A stretch of 64,000 nt of DNA from Methanoprimaticola sp047501175 (GCF_047501175.1 NZ_JBEQWH010000003.1:124001-188000); one strand, 5' to 3'; shown: positions 52,008-61,600, counted from the stretch's first letter. Program-made: numbers and translations. The notes: generated by a model from the letters alone, not told the origin.

Positions 52008-53927
52008 TCAGGGACGACGACCTCGATCCATCCCCATGTCCGAGACGTACCTCGAGAGCACCCTCCCCGCCACGTCCCTGTCCGCGAACTCCACATCCCC
52101 TATGGACGCCACGGGCATCACCCCGAACAGGGAGTTCGTGAGGAAGCACCCCTCGAACCCGCGCAGGTCCTCCATGCGGACCGTCTCCTCGGACACGTCG
52201 AACCTCTCCATCACGTACCCCCTCACGGTCCCCGGGAGCAGCCCGCAGGATGCCCTCGGGGTGACGATCCTCCCGTCGCGCACGAAGAACACGTTGGACA
52301 CCGAGCACTCGCATATCTCCCCGCGGCCGTTCAGGAACAGGACCTCGTCGAACCCGTCCGACCTGGCCGCGGACCTCTCCGAGTCCAGGGTCCCGCGCAG
52401 GGTGGTCTTCATCCCCACCACGAGGGAGCCCTCGTCCCTCCTGACGTCGGACACGGCGACCCTGAACCCCCGTACGCGGTCCCCATCGGTGTACGGGATC
52501 GGACGGTCCGAGAAGGACACACCCCTCGAGGACACCTCCACCCTGAGGGCACGGCCGTCCAGGCTGCCGTCGGCCACCCTCTCCCGCACATCCTCCGCGC
52601 TCACCGTCCGGCTTATCCCCAGCATCCCGGCCGCGGACGTCATCCTCCCGAGATGCTCCTCTAGCATCAGGCAGTCCCCGCCGTGCACGCGCATCGTCTC
52701 GAACACGCCGACGTCCGAGAGGTCCTCCCCCAGCGCCCTCATCATCGCCTTCGACTTCAGGGTGGTCTCCTCGTACTCCGACAAGGGGTCGGACTCGTAG
52801 GTTATCCCTCCCCCGACGCCGACCATGTACCTCCCGTCCAGATGCACCATGGTGCGTATCGCGATGCTCAAGACCGTCCTGTCCCTGGAGAACCATCCGA
52901 TCGAGCCGGTGTACACCCCGCGGCCGCTCCTCTCCAGAGCGTCTATCGCGGTCATGCACGCGACCTTCGGGGCCCCGGTCACGGACCCTCCCGGGAACAT
53001 GCAGGACACGATGTCCCCCAGCCGGACGTCCTCCCTGACGTCCCCGGCTATGTCCGATACCGTGTGGAACACGGTCGGATGCTCCTCCGGGACGCGGAAC
53101 CCGCGGACCTCCACCGACCCGGGCCTGCAGAAGCGGTTCATGTCGTTCCTCTCCATGTCCGTGACCATCAGCAGCTCGGAGAACTCCTTCCCCGACCCCA
53201 GCAGCCCCTCCAGCCCCTCCTTATCCATCTCCGGGTCGCCGGTCCTCGGGCATGTCCCCTTTATCGGACGGGTGACCGCCCTCCCGCCGTCGATGTCCAG
53301 GAGGAGCTCCATGGACGATGATATCACCTGTATCCCGCAGAGGTCCAGGTACGCCCCGAACGGGGACGGGCTGAAGCGTCTCAGACGGAGGAACGCGTCG
53401 AACGGGTCGGTGTCCGAGGAGACCTCCAGCATGCGGGCGATGTTCACGATGTAGAACTCCCCCTCCCCCATCATGTCCCGGGCCCTCTCCACGGCGTCGA
53501 TGAACCCTTCCTTCGAGGTGTCGCCGGTGATGCGGTAACCTCTCCCGCAGGGAGCCGGGGGCTCCCCTGCGGGATCCAACAGCATCCTCGCCAGGGACTC
53601 CTCCTCCACAACGGGCATGACGCGCCCCTTGCACGTGACGGACACCTCCTCGGAGACCAGGTCCTGCACGATCAGTACGTCGAAGTCCGCCAGCACGAAC
53701 CCCGGCACCCCGGGCATGCGGCCCTTCAGGGCGATGCCGTTCTCCATGGCCCCCTCGTCGTACGAGATGTATCCCATGAGCGTACCGTCGCCGATCTCAT
53801 TCAAGCACTCCCTATATGTGCACGAGTCGGGGGTGTGAACCCTGTACGGAACCATGCCTATGACGGACCTCCTGCCGAGGTCGCACTCCATGGACGAGTC
53901 CAGGAACACCGTGTCCCTCCTGTCCAT
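52008..53927 (-). CDS. pabBC: PabB-PabC fusion: aminodeoxychorismate synthase component I and lyase
   Basis: About 639 residues. Residues 1-395 form a chorismate-binding enzyme (TrpE/PabB fold): RPIKGTCPRTGDPEMDKEGL, LLMVTDMERNDMNRFCRPG and CMFPGGSVTGAPKVACMTAI. Residues about 400-639 form a class IV aminotransferase-fold ADC lyase: GVFETMRVHGGDCLMLEEHL, MKTTLRGTLDSERSAARSD (PLP lysine in MKTT), EVLFLNGRGEICECSVSNVF. Together with PabA it makes p-aminobenzoate from chorismate. Start ATG 53927 is 18 bp after the pabA stop; a CTG overlapping that stop is an alternative. Fused PabBC is best known from bacteria. Confidence 0.88.
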   Translation of the reverse strand: MDRRDTVFLDSSMECDLGRRSVIGMVPYRVHTPDSCTYRECLNEIGDGTLMGYISYDEGAMENGIALKGRMPGVPGFVLADFDVLIVQDLVSEEVSVTCKGRVMPVVEEESLARMLLDPAGEPPAPCGRGYRITGDTSKEGFIDAVERARDMMGEGEFYIVNIARMLEVSSDTDPFDAFLRLRRFSPSPFGAYLDLCGIQVISSSMELLLDIDGGRAVTRPIKGTCPRTGDPEMDKEGLEGLLGSGKEFSELLMVTDMERNDMNRFCRPGSVEVRGFRVPEEHPTVFHTVSDIAGDVREDVRLGDIVSCMFPGGSVTGAPKVACMTAIDALERSGRGVYTGSIGWFSRDRTVLSIAIRTMVHLDGRYMVGVGGGITYESDPLSEYEETTLKSKAMMRALGEDLSDVGVFETMRVHGGDCLMLEEHLGRMTSAAGMLGISRTVSAEDVRERVADGSLDGRALRVEVSSRGVSFSDRPIPYTDGDRVRGFRVAVSDVRRDEGSLVVGMKTTLRGTLDSERSAARSDGFDEVLFLNGRGEICECSVSNVFFVRDGRIVTPRASCGLLPGTVRGYVMERFDVSEETVRMEDLRGFEGCFLTNSLFGVMPVASIGDVEFADRDVAGRVLSRYVSDMGMDRGRRP

Positions 53928-53944
53928 CCTCGAGTAGACATCGA

Positions 53945-54514
53945 TCAGGCGCACCTGTCCGCCTCCCTCAGGAAGTTCCCGACGATCCTCTCCCCGTGCT
54001 CGGTGAGGAACGACTCCGGATGGAACTGCACGCCGTACACCGGGTGTCCCGGCAATGACACCGCCATGACGTCCCCGCGGCCGTCCCTGGCCTCCACCCT
54101 GAGCGGCGACCCCTCCGGGACCATGGCGCATAGCGAGTTGTACCTCACCGCGGAGAATCCCTGGGGCACGCCCTCGAAGAGGCCCCTGCCGCTGTGCTCC
54201 ACGCTGACGAGCTTGCCGTGCATCGGACCGCCGCCCCTCGCGATCCCCGCCCCGTGGGACGCGCAGATGGTCTGATGTCCCAGGCAGACGCCCAGGACGG
54301 GGACGGAGTCCCGGTATGCCGAGTACAGCCCCCAGGACCCGCGTCCCGGGTACGGCCTGCCCGGTCCGGGGGAGAGGACGACGGCCTCCACATCCCGGGG
54401 GGACACCTGCAGACACCTGTCCTCCGGAACCGTCAACACATCGTGTCCGGAGGACGCGATCATCGCCGATAGGTTATGGACGAATGAGTCTCCGCAGTCG
54501 GCAACGAGTATCAT
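53945..54514 (-). CDS. pabA: PabA-type glutamine amidotransferase
   Basis: A 189-residue class I glutaminase. The oxyanion block is SPGPGRPYPGRG, the nucleophile is in VLGVCLGHQTI, and the His-Glu pair is in YGVQFHPESFLTEHG. It supplies ammonia to PabB (or TrpE). It is first in a two-gene unit with pabBC, which argues for the aminodeoxychorismate role over anthranilate. The ATG at 54514 begins MILVADCGDSF, the usual start. Confidence 0.9.
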   Translation of the reverse strand: MILVADCGDSFVHNLSAMIASSGHDVLTVPEDRCLQVSPRDVEAVVLSPGPGRPYPGRGSWGLYSAYRDSVPVLGVCLGHQTICASHGAGIARGGGPMHGKLVSVEHSGRGLFEGVPQGFSAVRYNSLCAMVPEGSPLRVEARDGRGDVMAVSLPGHPVYGVQFHPESFLTEHGERIVGNFLREADRCA

Positions 54515-54766
54515 GCCCGGACATCGGCCGTGCGGTATTAATGGATGGGTGCTGGACGTGCCCGGAAATATGTACCAAATTAGTTTCAATAAGATTTTAT
54601 CGACTTCTCAACATTTCGGCGACGAAAACGGAAGCGACCGTCGCATCCGGTCGCCGATGGTTTCACCCAGCGGCCCGGCCGGGCGGTCGGGTCGCACCCC
54701 CATATGGTTCTGCGACCTGTCCGGATCCTCCCGACGGCGTCCGTACGTGTAGCGAAGACGACGGTC
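54515..54766. other. Intergenic region with a GC-rich hairpin segment
   Basis: It contains the pabA promoter side (AATTAGTTTCAATAAGATTTTAT, quoted in part as AATAAGATTTTAT near 54588) and then a GC-rich stretch with a 7-bp hairpin GCGACCG/CGGTCGC (54634-54654) and inverted GC runs near 54670-54700. No open frame with family similarity is seen. A small structured RNA or decayed sequence is possible. Confidence 0.25.
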
Positions 54767-54889
54767 AGCTATTGCTGTAGGTGTAGTCTCGCCCGCGTTC
54801 AGCTATGTCTATAGGTGTAATGAACAGGATCTTAGCTATTGCCATAGGTGTAATCTCGGTCCGAATCAGCTTTGGAATCGGTGTAATCA
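54767..54889. repeat. Four 22-bp iterons with 33-34 bp spacing upstream of the ATPase at 54930
   Basis: Copies start at 54767 (AGCTATTGCTGTAGGTGTAG), 54801 (AGCTATGTCTATAGGTGTAA), 54834 (AGCTATTGCCATAGGTGTAA) and 54868 (AGCTTTGGAATCGGTGTAAT). Steps are 34, 33 and 34 bp. The last copy ends 40 bp before the start codon. Confidence 0.88.
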
Positions 54890-54929
54890 TATAGCAATCA
54901 TTTTCATAATAGATATCGTTTCACACGAT

Positions 54930-56285
54930 GTGTCCGACAGACCCGTGTTCAAACGAAAGATCTATTCCCAGATGCTATCCTGGAAATCCGAGTGCAACGG
55001 GACACGCGCCCTTCTCATAGAAGGAGCCCATCATGTCGGAAAAACCACTATGGTCCTCGACTTCGCATCCAGGGAGTATGAATCATACCTCTATATCGAT
55101 TTCACCAAGGCGGACAAGATCACCCGTGACATCTTCATGACCTACAGCGAAGACTACGACGCCCTCTTCCAACGCCTACAGCTGAAATACCGTACCTCCC
55201 TCGTCAAACGTGGGAGTGTCATCATATTCGACGAGGTCCAGGCATTCCCCGAGGCCCGCCAGATGATCAAGCACCTGGTCGCCGACGGTCGCTACGACTA
55301 CATAGAGACGGGATCGCTGATCTCGATCAGACAGAACGTCGACAAGATACTCATACCGTCGGAGGAACGGAGGATACGCATGCACCCCATGGACTTCGAG
55401 GAGTTCCTGTGGGCACAGGGCGACGATGTCACCGTACCGCTCCTGAGACAGGCGTTCGAATCTCGCACACCCCTGGGACACGAGCTCCATAAGATGGTCA
55501 TGTCACGCTATGCCACATACATGCTCGTCGGCGGCATGCCCCAGGCGGTCGAGACGCTGATAGGGACGAACGACTACTCCAAGGTCGAAGCTACGAAGAG
55601 GGACATCCTCGACCTGTACGCGGAGGACATGTCGAAGATAGACCGCGATCAGACGGCCAAGGCCCGTAACATATTCCTGAACATACCCGGGATGCTGTCA
55701 AAGCACGAGAAGAGCTTCTCCCCCTCGTCCATCAGGACGAACTCCCGGACCCGCGAGTACATGAACGCGGTCACATGGCTCAGGGAGTCCAGGATCGTCA
55801 ACGTCTGCCTCAGGTGTACGGACCCTGGACCCGCGCTCGGCCTGAGCGTGGACGAGATGTCCTTCAAGCTGTACATGCTGGACACCGGACTCCTGTTCAC
55901 ATCCTCGTTCCAGATCATCGACGAGGACTGGGACGAAGTGTATGAACAGTTCCTCGGAGGCAGGTATGGACTGAACAAGGGGATGTTCATGGAGAACATG
56001 GTGGCCCAGACGCTCGTGGCCTCCGGCCATCCGCTCTACTTCTGCAGATTCAGGACCAAGGGCTCGGACAAGTCACATGAGGTGGATTTCCTGATGTCCT
56101 CCGCGAGATCCGTCGTCCCGATCGAGTGCAAATCCGGCCAGAACTCCACACAGCATGCCTCGCTGGACCGTTTCATGGAGAAGTACTCGGAATGGGTGGG
56201 GCCCGCCTATGTGGTGCACATGAAGGACCTTCGTACGGAAGGGGGCGTGACCTATGTCCCGATATACATGTCGATGTTCCTGTGA
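54930..56285 (+). CDS. AAA ATPase with C-terminal DUF4143 / nuclease-like domain
   Basis: A 451-residue member of the family: Walker A EGAHHVGKTTMVLDFA (about residue 31), Walker B VIIFDEVQAFPEARQMIKHL, VGGMPQAVETLI near residue 195, and VDFLMSSARSVVPIECKSGQ near 390, with C in place of V in the usual EVK (ECK). The start is GTG at 54930; an ATG two bases earlier is out of frame. Function unknown. It has four private iterons upstream and another ATPase module follows. Confidence 0.83.
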   Translation: MSDRPVFKRKIYSQMLSWKSECNGTRALLIEGAHHVGKTTMVLDFASREYESYLYIDFTKADKITRDIFMTYSEDYDALFQRLQLKYRTSLVKRGSVIIFDEVQAFPEARQMIKHLVADGRYDYIETGSLISIRQNVDKILIPSEERRIRMHPMDFEEFLWAQGDDVTVPLLRQAFESRTPLGHELHKMVMSRYATYMLVGGMPQAVETLIGTNDYSKVEATKRDILDLYAEDMSKIDRDQTAKARNIFLNIPGMLSKHEKSFSPSSIRTNSRTREYMNAVTWLRESRIVNVCLRCTDPGPALGLSVDEMSFKLYMLDTGLLFTSSFQIIDEDWDEVYEQFLGGRYGLNKGMFMENMVAQTLVASGHPLYFCRFRTKGSDKSHEVDFLMSSARSVVPIECKSGQNSTQHASLDRFMEKYSEWVGPAYVVHMKDLRTEGGVTYVPIYMSMFL

Positions 56286-56332
56286 GTCCCGAGAGGCAGG
56301 GATGCGATGCGTCTCGACCCGTTCAGGATTTT

Positions 56333-56378
56333 ATTGGTGTATTCACCAATGAATTTTTTTATTGGTCTGAATACCAAT
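56333..56378. repeat. Two 18-bp palindromes upstream of the ATPase at 56420
   Basis: ATTGGTGTATTCACCAAT (56333-56350) and ATTGGTCTGAATACCAAT (56361-56378), 28 bp apart, sharing ATTGGT...ACCAAT arms. They lie in an otherwise AT-rich promoter ending 41 bp before the start codon. Confidence 0.8.
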
Positions 56379-56419
56379 TATTCATCACAATTAAATACGC
56401 ACCACCCCATCACGACATC

Positions 56420-57805
56420 ATGAGACGGTTCATCGGAAGGGAGAAGGAGCTCTCCATCCTCGAGGACATATGGTCCAGGGACGGCATCGGAACGTGTGCA
56501 GTCTACGGCCGTCGCCAGATCGGGAAGTCCACCCTTCTCGACAGGTTCTCCGAAGGAAAGCGCACCCTGAAGATGCAGTTCAGCAGATCCTCTCCCTACG
56601 AGAACCTCGTCCGCATGAGGTTCGACCTGTCGGAGTTCCTCAATCGCGACATACCGGAACTGGACTCCATGACGGAGGCCATGCTCATGATCGCGGACGC
56701 ATGCAGGATGGAGAGGACACTGCTCATACTCGATGAGTTCCCATATCTGGAGGAGGACTTCCCTCAGACATCCTCGATACTCCAACGCCTGATAGACGTG
56801 GACCTTAGAGGGACCGACACGATGGTCGTCATATGCGGCTCGTCGATATCGTCCATGCGCAGCATGACCGAGGACATGTCCAGTCCCCTCTACGGCAGGT
56901 TCACGGACCGTCTGAAGGTGGGTCCGCTGTCATTCCCGGAGTGCCGGAAGTTCCACCCCGACATGGACCCGATGGACACCCTCAGGCTCTACATGACCCT
57001 AGGCGGCGTCCCGAAGTACCATGAGATGGCGGATCGCGACAGCTACGAGGGGTGCATCAGGGAATGCTTCATCGACCGCATCAGGGACCTGAGTGCCGAG
57101 GGGGCATCGATGATAACGAATGAGCTGTCCCCTGGCTCCCATTACACCTCCATAGTCTCGTGCATAGCCGACGGCTCCGTCAAACAGAGCGTGATAGCGG
57201 ACAAGCTCGGCATAGACAGGGGGGACTGCAAGAGACGCCTGGACAGGCTGGAGTCCATCGACCTGGTCGGGAGGAGGTCCCCCATGCTGAACGCCCCCGC
57301 CCAGCCATCATACGCGATACTCGATCCCATGGTGGACTTCCACTACAGCGTACTCCGCAGACATGAGAACGTCCTGAACGGTCCGGCGTCCTCCGACATG
57401 AAATACGAGGACATCAGGCAGGACATCGCCACCTTCCTGGGAAGGAGGTTCGAGGCCATATGCGGGGAATGGCTCGACAGGAACATGGAGGTGAAGAGGC
57501 GCGGGACGTGGTGGGGACGCGTGAACGGCGAGGATGTCGACATAGACATCGTCGCGACGGTGTACGACGGACCGTCGAGGACCCGCACCGTCCTGGCCGA
57601 GTGCAAGTTCCGTAACAGGCCCATGGGGTTCGATGCACTGAACTCCCTGGAGGAAAGGGCGAAAGCGGCCCATGCGGACGAGAACATGAGTTTCGTCCTG
57701 TTCTCGGGATCCGGATTCACCGAGAGGCTGTCCGAGTACGCCGAGGACCATGACGTGATGCTGGTCGGCCCGGAGGAGCTGCTGACCGGGCTGGATGGGT
57801 CATGA
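56420..57805 (+). CDS. Archaeal ATPase (AAA) with C-terminal DUF234-like domain
   Basis: A 461-residue P-loop ATPase: GREKEL at the start, Walker A YGRRQIGKSTLLDRF (about residue 28), Walker B LLILDEFPYLEEDFPQTSS, GGVPKYHEMAD, a winged-helix-like middle (VIADKLGIDRGDCKRRLDRL) and a C-terminal nuclease-like domain (VDIDIVATVYDG, then VLAECKFRNRPMG). It belongs to the archaeal ATPase family, related to but distinct from the DUF4143 group. The ATG at 56420 is chosen because family similarity starts there. Function unknown. Confidence 0.82.
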   Translation: MRRFIGREKELSILEDIWSRDGIGTCAVYGRRQIGKSTLLDRFSEGKRTLKMQFSRSSPYENLVRMRFDLSEFLNRDIPELDSMTEAMLMIADACRMERTLLILDEFPYLEEDFPQTSSILQRLIDVDLRGTDTMVVICGSSISSMRSMTEDMSSPLYGRFTDRLKVGPLSFPECRKFHPDMDPMDTLRLYMTLGGVPKYHEMADRDSYEGCIRECFIDRIRDLSAEGASMITNELSPGSHYTSIVSCIADGSVKQSVIADKLGIDRGDCKRRLDRLESIDLVGRRSPMLNAPAQPSYAILDPMVDFHYSVLRRHENVLNGPASSDMKYEDIRQDIATFLGRRFEAICGEWLDRNMEVKRRGTWWGRVNGEDVDIDIVATVYDGPSRTRTVLAECKFRNRPMGFDALNSLEERAKAAHADENMSFVLFSGSGFTERLSEYAEDHDVMLVGPEELLTGLDGS

Positions 57806-57865
57806 TATTACGGTCTTGTAACCGATAAGCAATTTTGTTAAATCGATGACACCGTTCAGGACATA

Positions 57866-58093
57866 TGAGAATCAAGATATCATAATAGGCACCTTGCCGA
57901 ACCTCGAATTTGCACTGAACGGCTTTGCCATCATCACAGGACAGGGAAGAGCACCCTCCTGAAGGTCCTCCATTCCATGTTCCGACCATCTTGTGATATC
58001 AGATTCAGTGAAGAAATGGAATCGACCGATCGATCAGGAAATCGTCCGAACCTATCGCCCGAACACGACAACGTTACCGCCTCCGGGCACTGA
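57866..58093 (+). pseudogene. Frameshifted remnant of a P-loop ATPase
   Basis: One frame reads IIGTLPNLEFALNGFAIITG up to about 57945; the neighbouring frame continues TGKSTLLKVLHSMFRPSCD until a stop at 58091-58093. Joined, they give a Walker A-type strand and loop (FAIITG..GKSTLLKVL), as in an ATPase whose gene is frameshifted and truncated. No intact start or Walker B is seen. It sits just downstream of the intact ATPase at 56420-57805. Confidence 0.4.
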
Positions 58094-58163
58094 CTATCTT
58101 AATTCAACAAAATCCCCGAAAGGGAGGTCATGTTTGGAATGATACGGATCTCTCCAAATCAGA

Positions 58164-58502
58164 TCATCTGGAGGTATCGGGATCCACAACGTCTTTTATC
58201 TGACGGTCTGCGGCCTCGAGCATTTTTGCGATCGCCCTCCCTTTGTCCGTGAGCCACCATGTGATGACCTTGCGCGACTTGGACTTCGGATCCGGCATTG
58301 CACATTCTGCCAGGCCATTGTCTGCCAACATTATCAGGATGTCCTTGTAACCATAACCGCGCTTCGTGATCGCACGCAACTCAGACTCGATCACAGACTC
58401 CCTCCCGTACATATATATCAGGATATCGATGGTATGCTTCTTCTCCAGAATTCTGACGCCGTAGATCTGGCTTTTTTCGGGATGGACATCTTCGGCGGAC
58501 AC
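58164..58502 (-). CDS. Winged-helix DNA-binding protein, 112 residues
   Basis: A small protein with a winged-helix pattern. The helices are EKKHTIDILIYMYGRESVI, SELRAITKRGYGYKDILIML and ADNGLAECAM, and the wing and final helix are SRKVITWWLTDKGRAIAKML. It resembles archaeal single-domain ArsR/MarR-like regulators. The start is a GTG at 58502. It diverges from the giant surface protein gene at 58660, with two palindromes between them, so it may control that gene (inference). Confidence 0.65.
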   Translation of the reverse strand: MSAEDVHPEKSQIYGVRILEKKHTIDILIYMYGRESVIESELRAITKRGYGYKDILIMLADNGLAECAMPDPKSKSRKVITWWLTDKGRAIAKMLEAADRQIKDVVDPDTSR

Positions 58503-58536
58503 ACGGGTATGTTGTCGGATGAATCAATGATAATTT

Positions 58537-58573
58537 TGTAAAGATAATTTACATTAGTAAGAAAAGATTACTA
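58537..58573. promoter_or_regulatory. Two adjacent palindromes in a divergent promoter
   Basis: TGTAAAGATAATTTACA (58537-58553; 6-bp arms, 5-bp spacer) and TAGTAAGAAAAGATTACTA (58555-58573; 6-bp arms, 7-bp spacer) lie side by side, followed by ACATATAG, a possible TATA element for the rightward gene. Confidence 0.6.
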
Positions 58574-58659
58574 CATATAGTTCTTAAGACCATACTTATT
58601 CGATTATGACCATGCGAATGGAATGATCGGAAAGCTAAGCCCACATTGCGGTGTTTCAC

Positions 58660-61600
58660 ATGAAAAGGAACATATTGGAATGCTATCCGTGCTCGCGTCA
58701 CGGGGCTAAGCAGCTCATGGCGGCCTTGACCATGACCGTAGCGGTCTTCGGCTGTCTCGTGTTCGCACCCATTAGTGAAAATGAAGGGGCAAACTCGAGC
58801 AGCTTGGTGGAGGTCGACACGGAGGATGAGCTCAAAGCCATTGCAACACGTGTGAATGGAGGCGACACCATGGCCGGAATAACGGTCAGACTGACCGCCG
58901 ACATAACACTGACCGAGGCCTGGGTGCCGATAGGCAACAATGCCAGAACAATCATTGACAAAGATGCCAAAGGCATCAAGTGTTTCGAGGGTGTATTTGA
59001 TGGTAATAATAGGACTATCCATAACCTGAAGAATACAGGGTATACTCCCGAGGATAGTTCTTTGAAAGACAAAGAAGAATACTTGTATGGACTATTCGGA
59101 TTCATCAACAACGCCGTGATAAAGAATGTTCATCTAACAGGCGTTGAGATCGATACAGACACTGAGGACAAATTTGGAGACGGGGTCGGAGGAATTGTCG
59201 GATATGCCTTCGGAGATACCGTAATCTCTGGTGTGACTGTGAGCGGTTCCATCAAGGCATCGGATGGTGCTGGAGGAATTGTCGGAAGAGCATACGGAAC
59301 GTCCATAGCCGTGTACAATTCGACGAATAATGCCGATGTAAGTCACAGCGCCTCGAATGGAAAATGTGGCGGAATTGTTGGGATTGCTTCCCAGGAAGTA
59401 AAATCCGTGATAATAGAAAATTCCACCAACACGGGCAACATCACTGGCTACAATGTAGGCGGCATCATAGGGTATCTCGGATCCAATAATAGTACGACTT
59501 GTTCAGTATCAATCTCAGACTGTGAGAATACTGGGAAGGTAGAGACTGTCGATAACCCCACTCAATCAGCATATGCGGGAGGACTGATCGGTTATGATCA
59601 AGGGAGTGAATCCAAAACAGTAAGGGTCGATAGTTTCACCAACTCAGGCACCATAATCAGCCATGGCTATTCCGCAGGAGGGCTTATCGGGATCGTTGGC
59701 AGCAAAGTCGTGATTGTAGACTCCGTGAATTCGGCCGATGTCACTGGAAAGCCCAATGCAGGAGGTATCGTCGGGAGCTCCAATGGGGATGTATCGTTCA
59801 CGAACTGCTCCGTGGAAGGAACAGTCACCGTCAGTGCCAATGACATCGTGGGCGGAATAATCGGAAATGCAGGCGGAAGCTCCTGTGTGATAACATCCTG
59901 TTCAGTCTCACCGGAGATCGGATTGGATACTGAATCGGATAGGTTGGTCTCCACTGATGAGAAGAATACGTCAAACCAGGACACCGTGTGGAATGGAGCC
60001 GTACGCGGTATAGCCGTCGGAATGGCAAGGGAGACGAGACTGATCGTCGACAGTATGACGGATGAGGGATTCGAACCTGGGAAATACGAGCTTGTGGCAG
60101 ACATCTACAGCAACGGAGGAACGAGCGAAAGCTACACCCTGCGCAACTGCACCACTGAAGGCATGATGACCTGGATGAACAACTCAGGGTCCATAAACCT
60201 CATACTCATCGGATCCTCGATCGGGGAAATCGTTCAGAATGGGAGAAGTCTCAAGATAACGTCGGATGCAACATCAACAGTGAACAATCTGGTAGCAGGA
60301 GCGAAGTATGACCACGATGTCATGATGAGTTCCGACTACAAGACCAAAATAAACAACGCATCCATCAAAATAGCATCGGGATCTGTACTGAATGTCGGAT
60401 CATACGAGATATTCAATGAAGGAAGCGAGGATTGGAAGTTCTCCGGATCGTTCTGTGGCGAAGATGCCACAGCGTCGATCATCATGACGGAGAATGGTGA
60501 GACCATCTTGAAGTCCTGGAACCCGACAAGCAATGAGTGGGGATCGGGATCCACAGGCCTCAATGGAACCGGAGTTGAAGATGACCCCATCATCATAGGT
60601 TCGTACGAAGACCTACAAAAACTCCGTGAAAACGTGAACAATGGCTACAGCTACGCAGGACTCTATATCAGACTTGATACGAACATCACGATTACCGACG
60701 GAACCTGGACCCCCATAGGGACTGTGGATAAGCCGTTCTCCGGTCGTTTCGATGGTAACGGACATACCATCTCCGGATTGGCCATACCCAGTTCCACCGG
60801 GGGGAATGTGGATGTCTACCTCGGCCTCTTCGGATGCGTCAAGGGACAGCCTAACATGTACTATGACAGTACCGAGAAGTTGTACGACGACTCGGGATTC
60901 AGAGGGTCGATTTCCGAGGACGACTACTCTGCGGTCATCAAGGATCTGACCCTCAGCGGATTCAAGATCACCGCAAGCGGATCGAAGGTAGGGGCCCTCG
61001 CAGGAGAGACCTGGGATGCATACATCTCCAACATCTCCGTCGATGGAGAGTCCTCGATCGTGGGAACGAACTCGATCGGAGGGATCATCGGACGCGGTTA
61101 CGGAACATACATCACGAATTGCGACACTGCCAAAGATGTCAATGTGTCCACTGGAAATAATGAGACAGATGAGGTGTACAACATAGGAGGTATCGCTGGA
61201 TCCCTGCGTGCCTCCCCCAAAGAAGGGCCGTATCTGTCCGCGGTGGTCGGATGTACCAACAATGCTGTTGTTGACGCATATCTGAGTGCCGGCGGCATGG
61301 CAGGGATTGTCGGACAGATACCATCCGGGGATCCGATCGTCATCTACGACTGTCACAACACAGGAGCAATAACGATCACCGGGCATGGTACCGTAGATGA
61401 TGCATACACAGCCGTTGCCGGCGGTATAGCCGGACAGAATCCAGGCGATAGGACCAATGTGATCGCCAACTGTAGCAATTCCGGAAAGGTATCCGGAGGG
61501 TCAGAAGGGTCACCGGTGGGTGCCCTGGCAGGAATCGCCAACTACTACACAGGATCCGTGATCGACTGCAGCAATTCCGGAGAGATCTCCGGCCATGCAC

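Noticed and set aside
54530..54760. tRNA or other known structured RNA in the GC-rich gap
   Set aside because: No cloverleaf with T-loop GTTCRA and matching acceptor stem could be built; only a short hairpin is supported.
22522..57805. Insertion sequences carrying the ATPase genes
   Set aside because: No transposase, no target-site duplications and no shared terminal inverted repeats were seen. The bracketing palindromes at 25311 and 26709 are kept as a separate observation.
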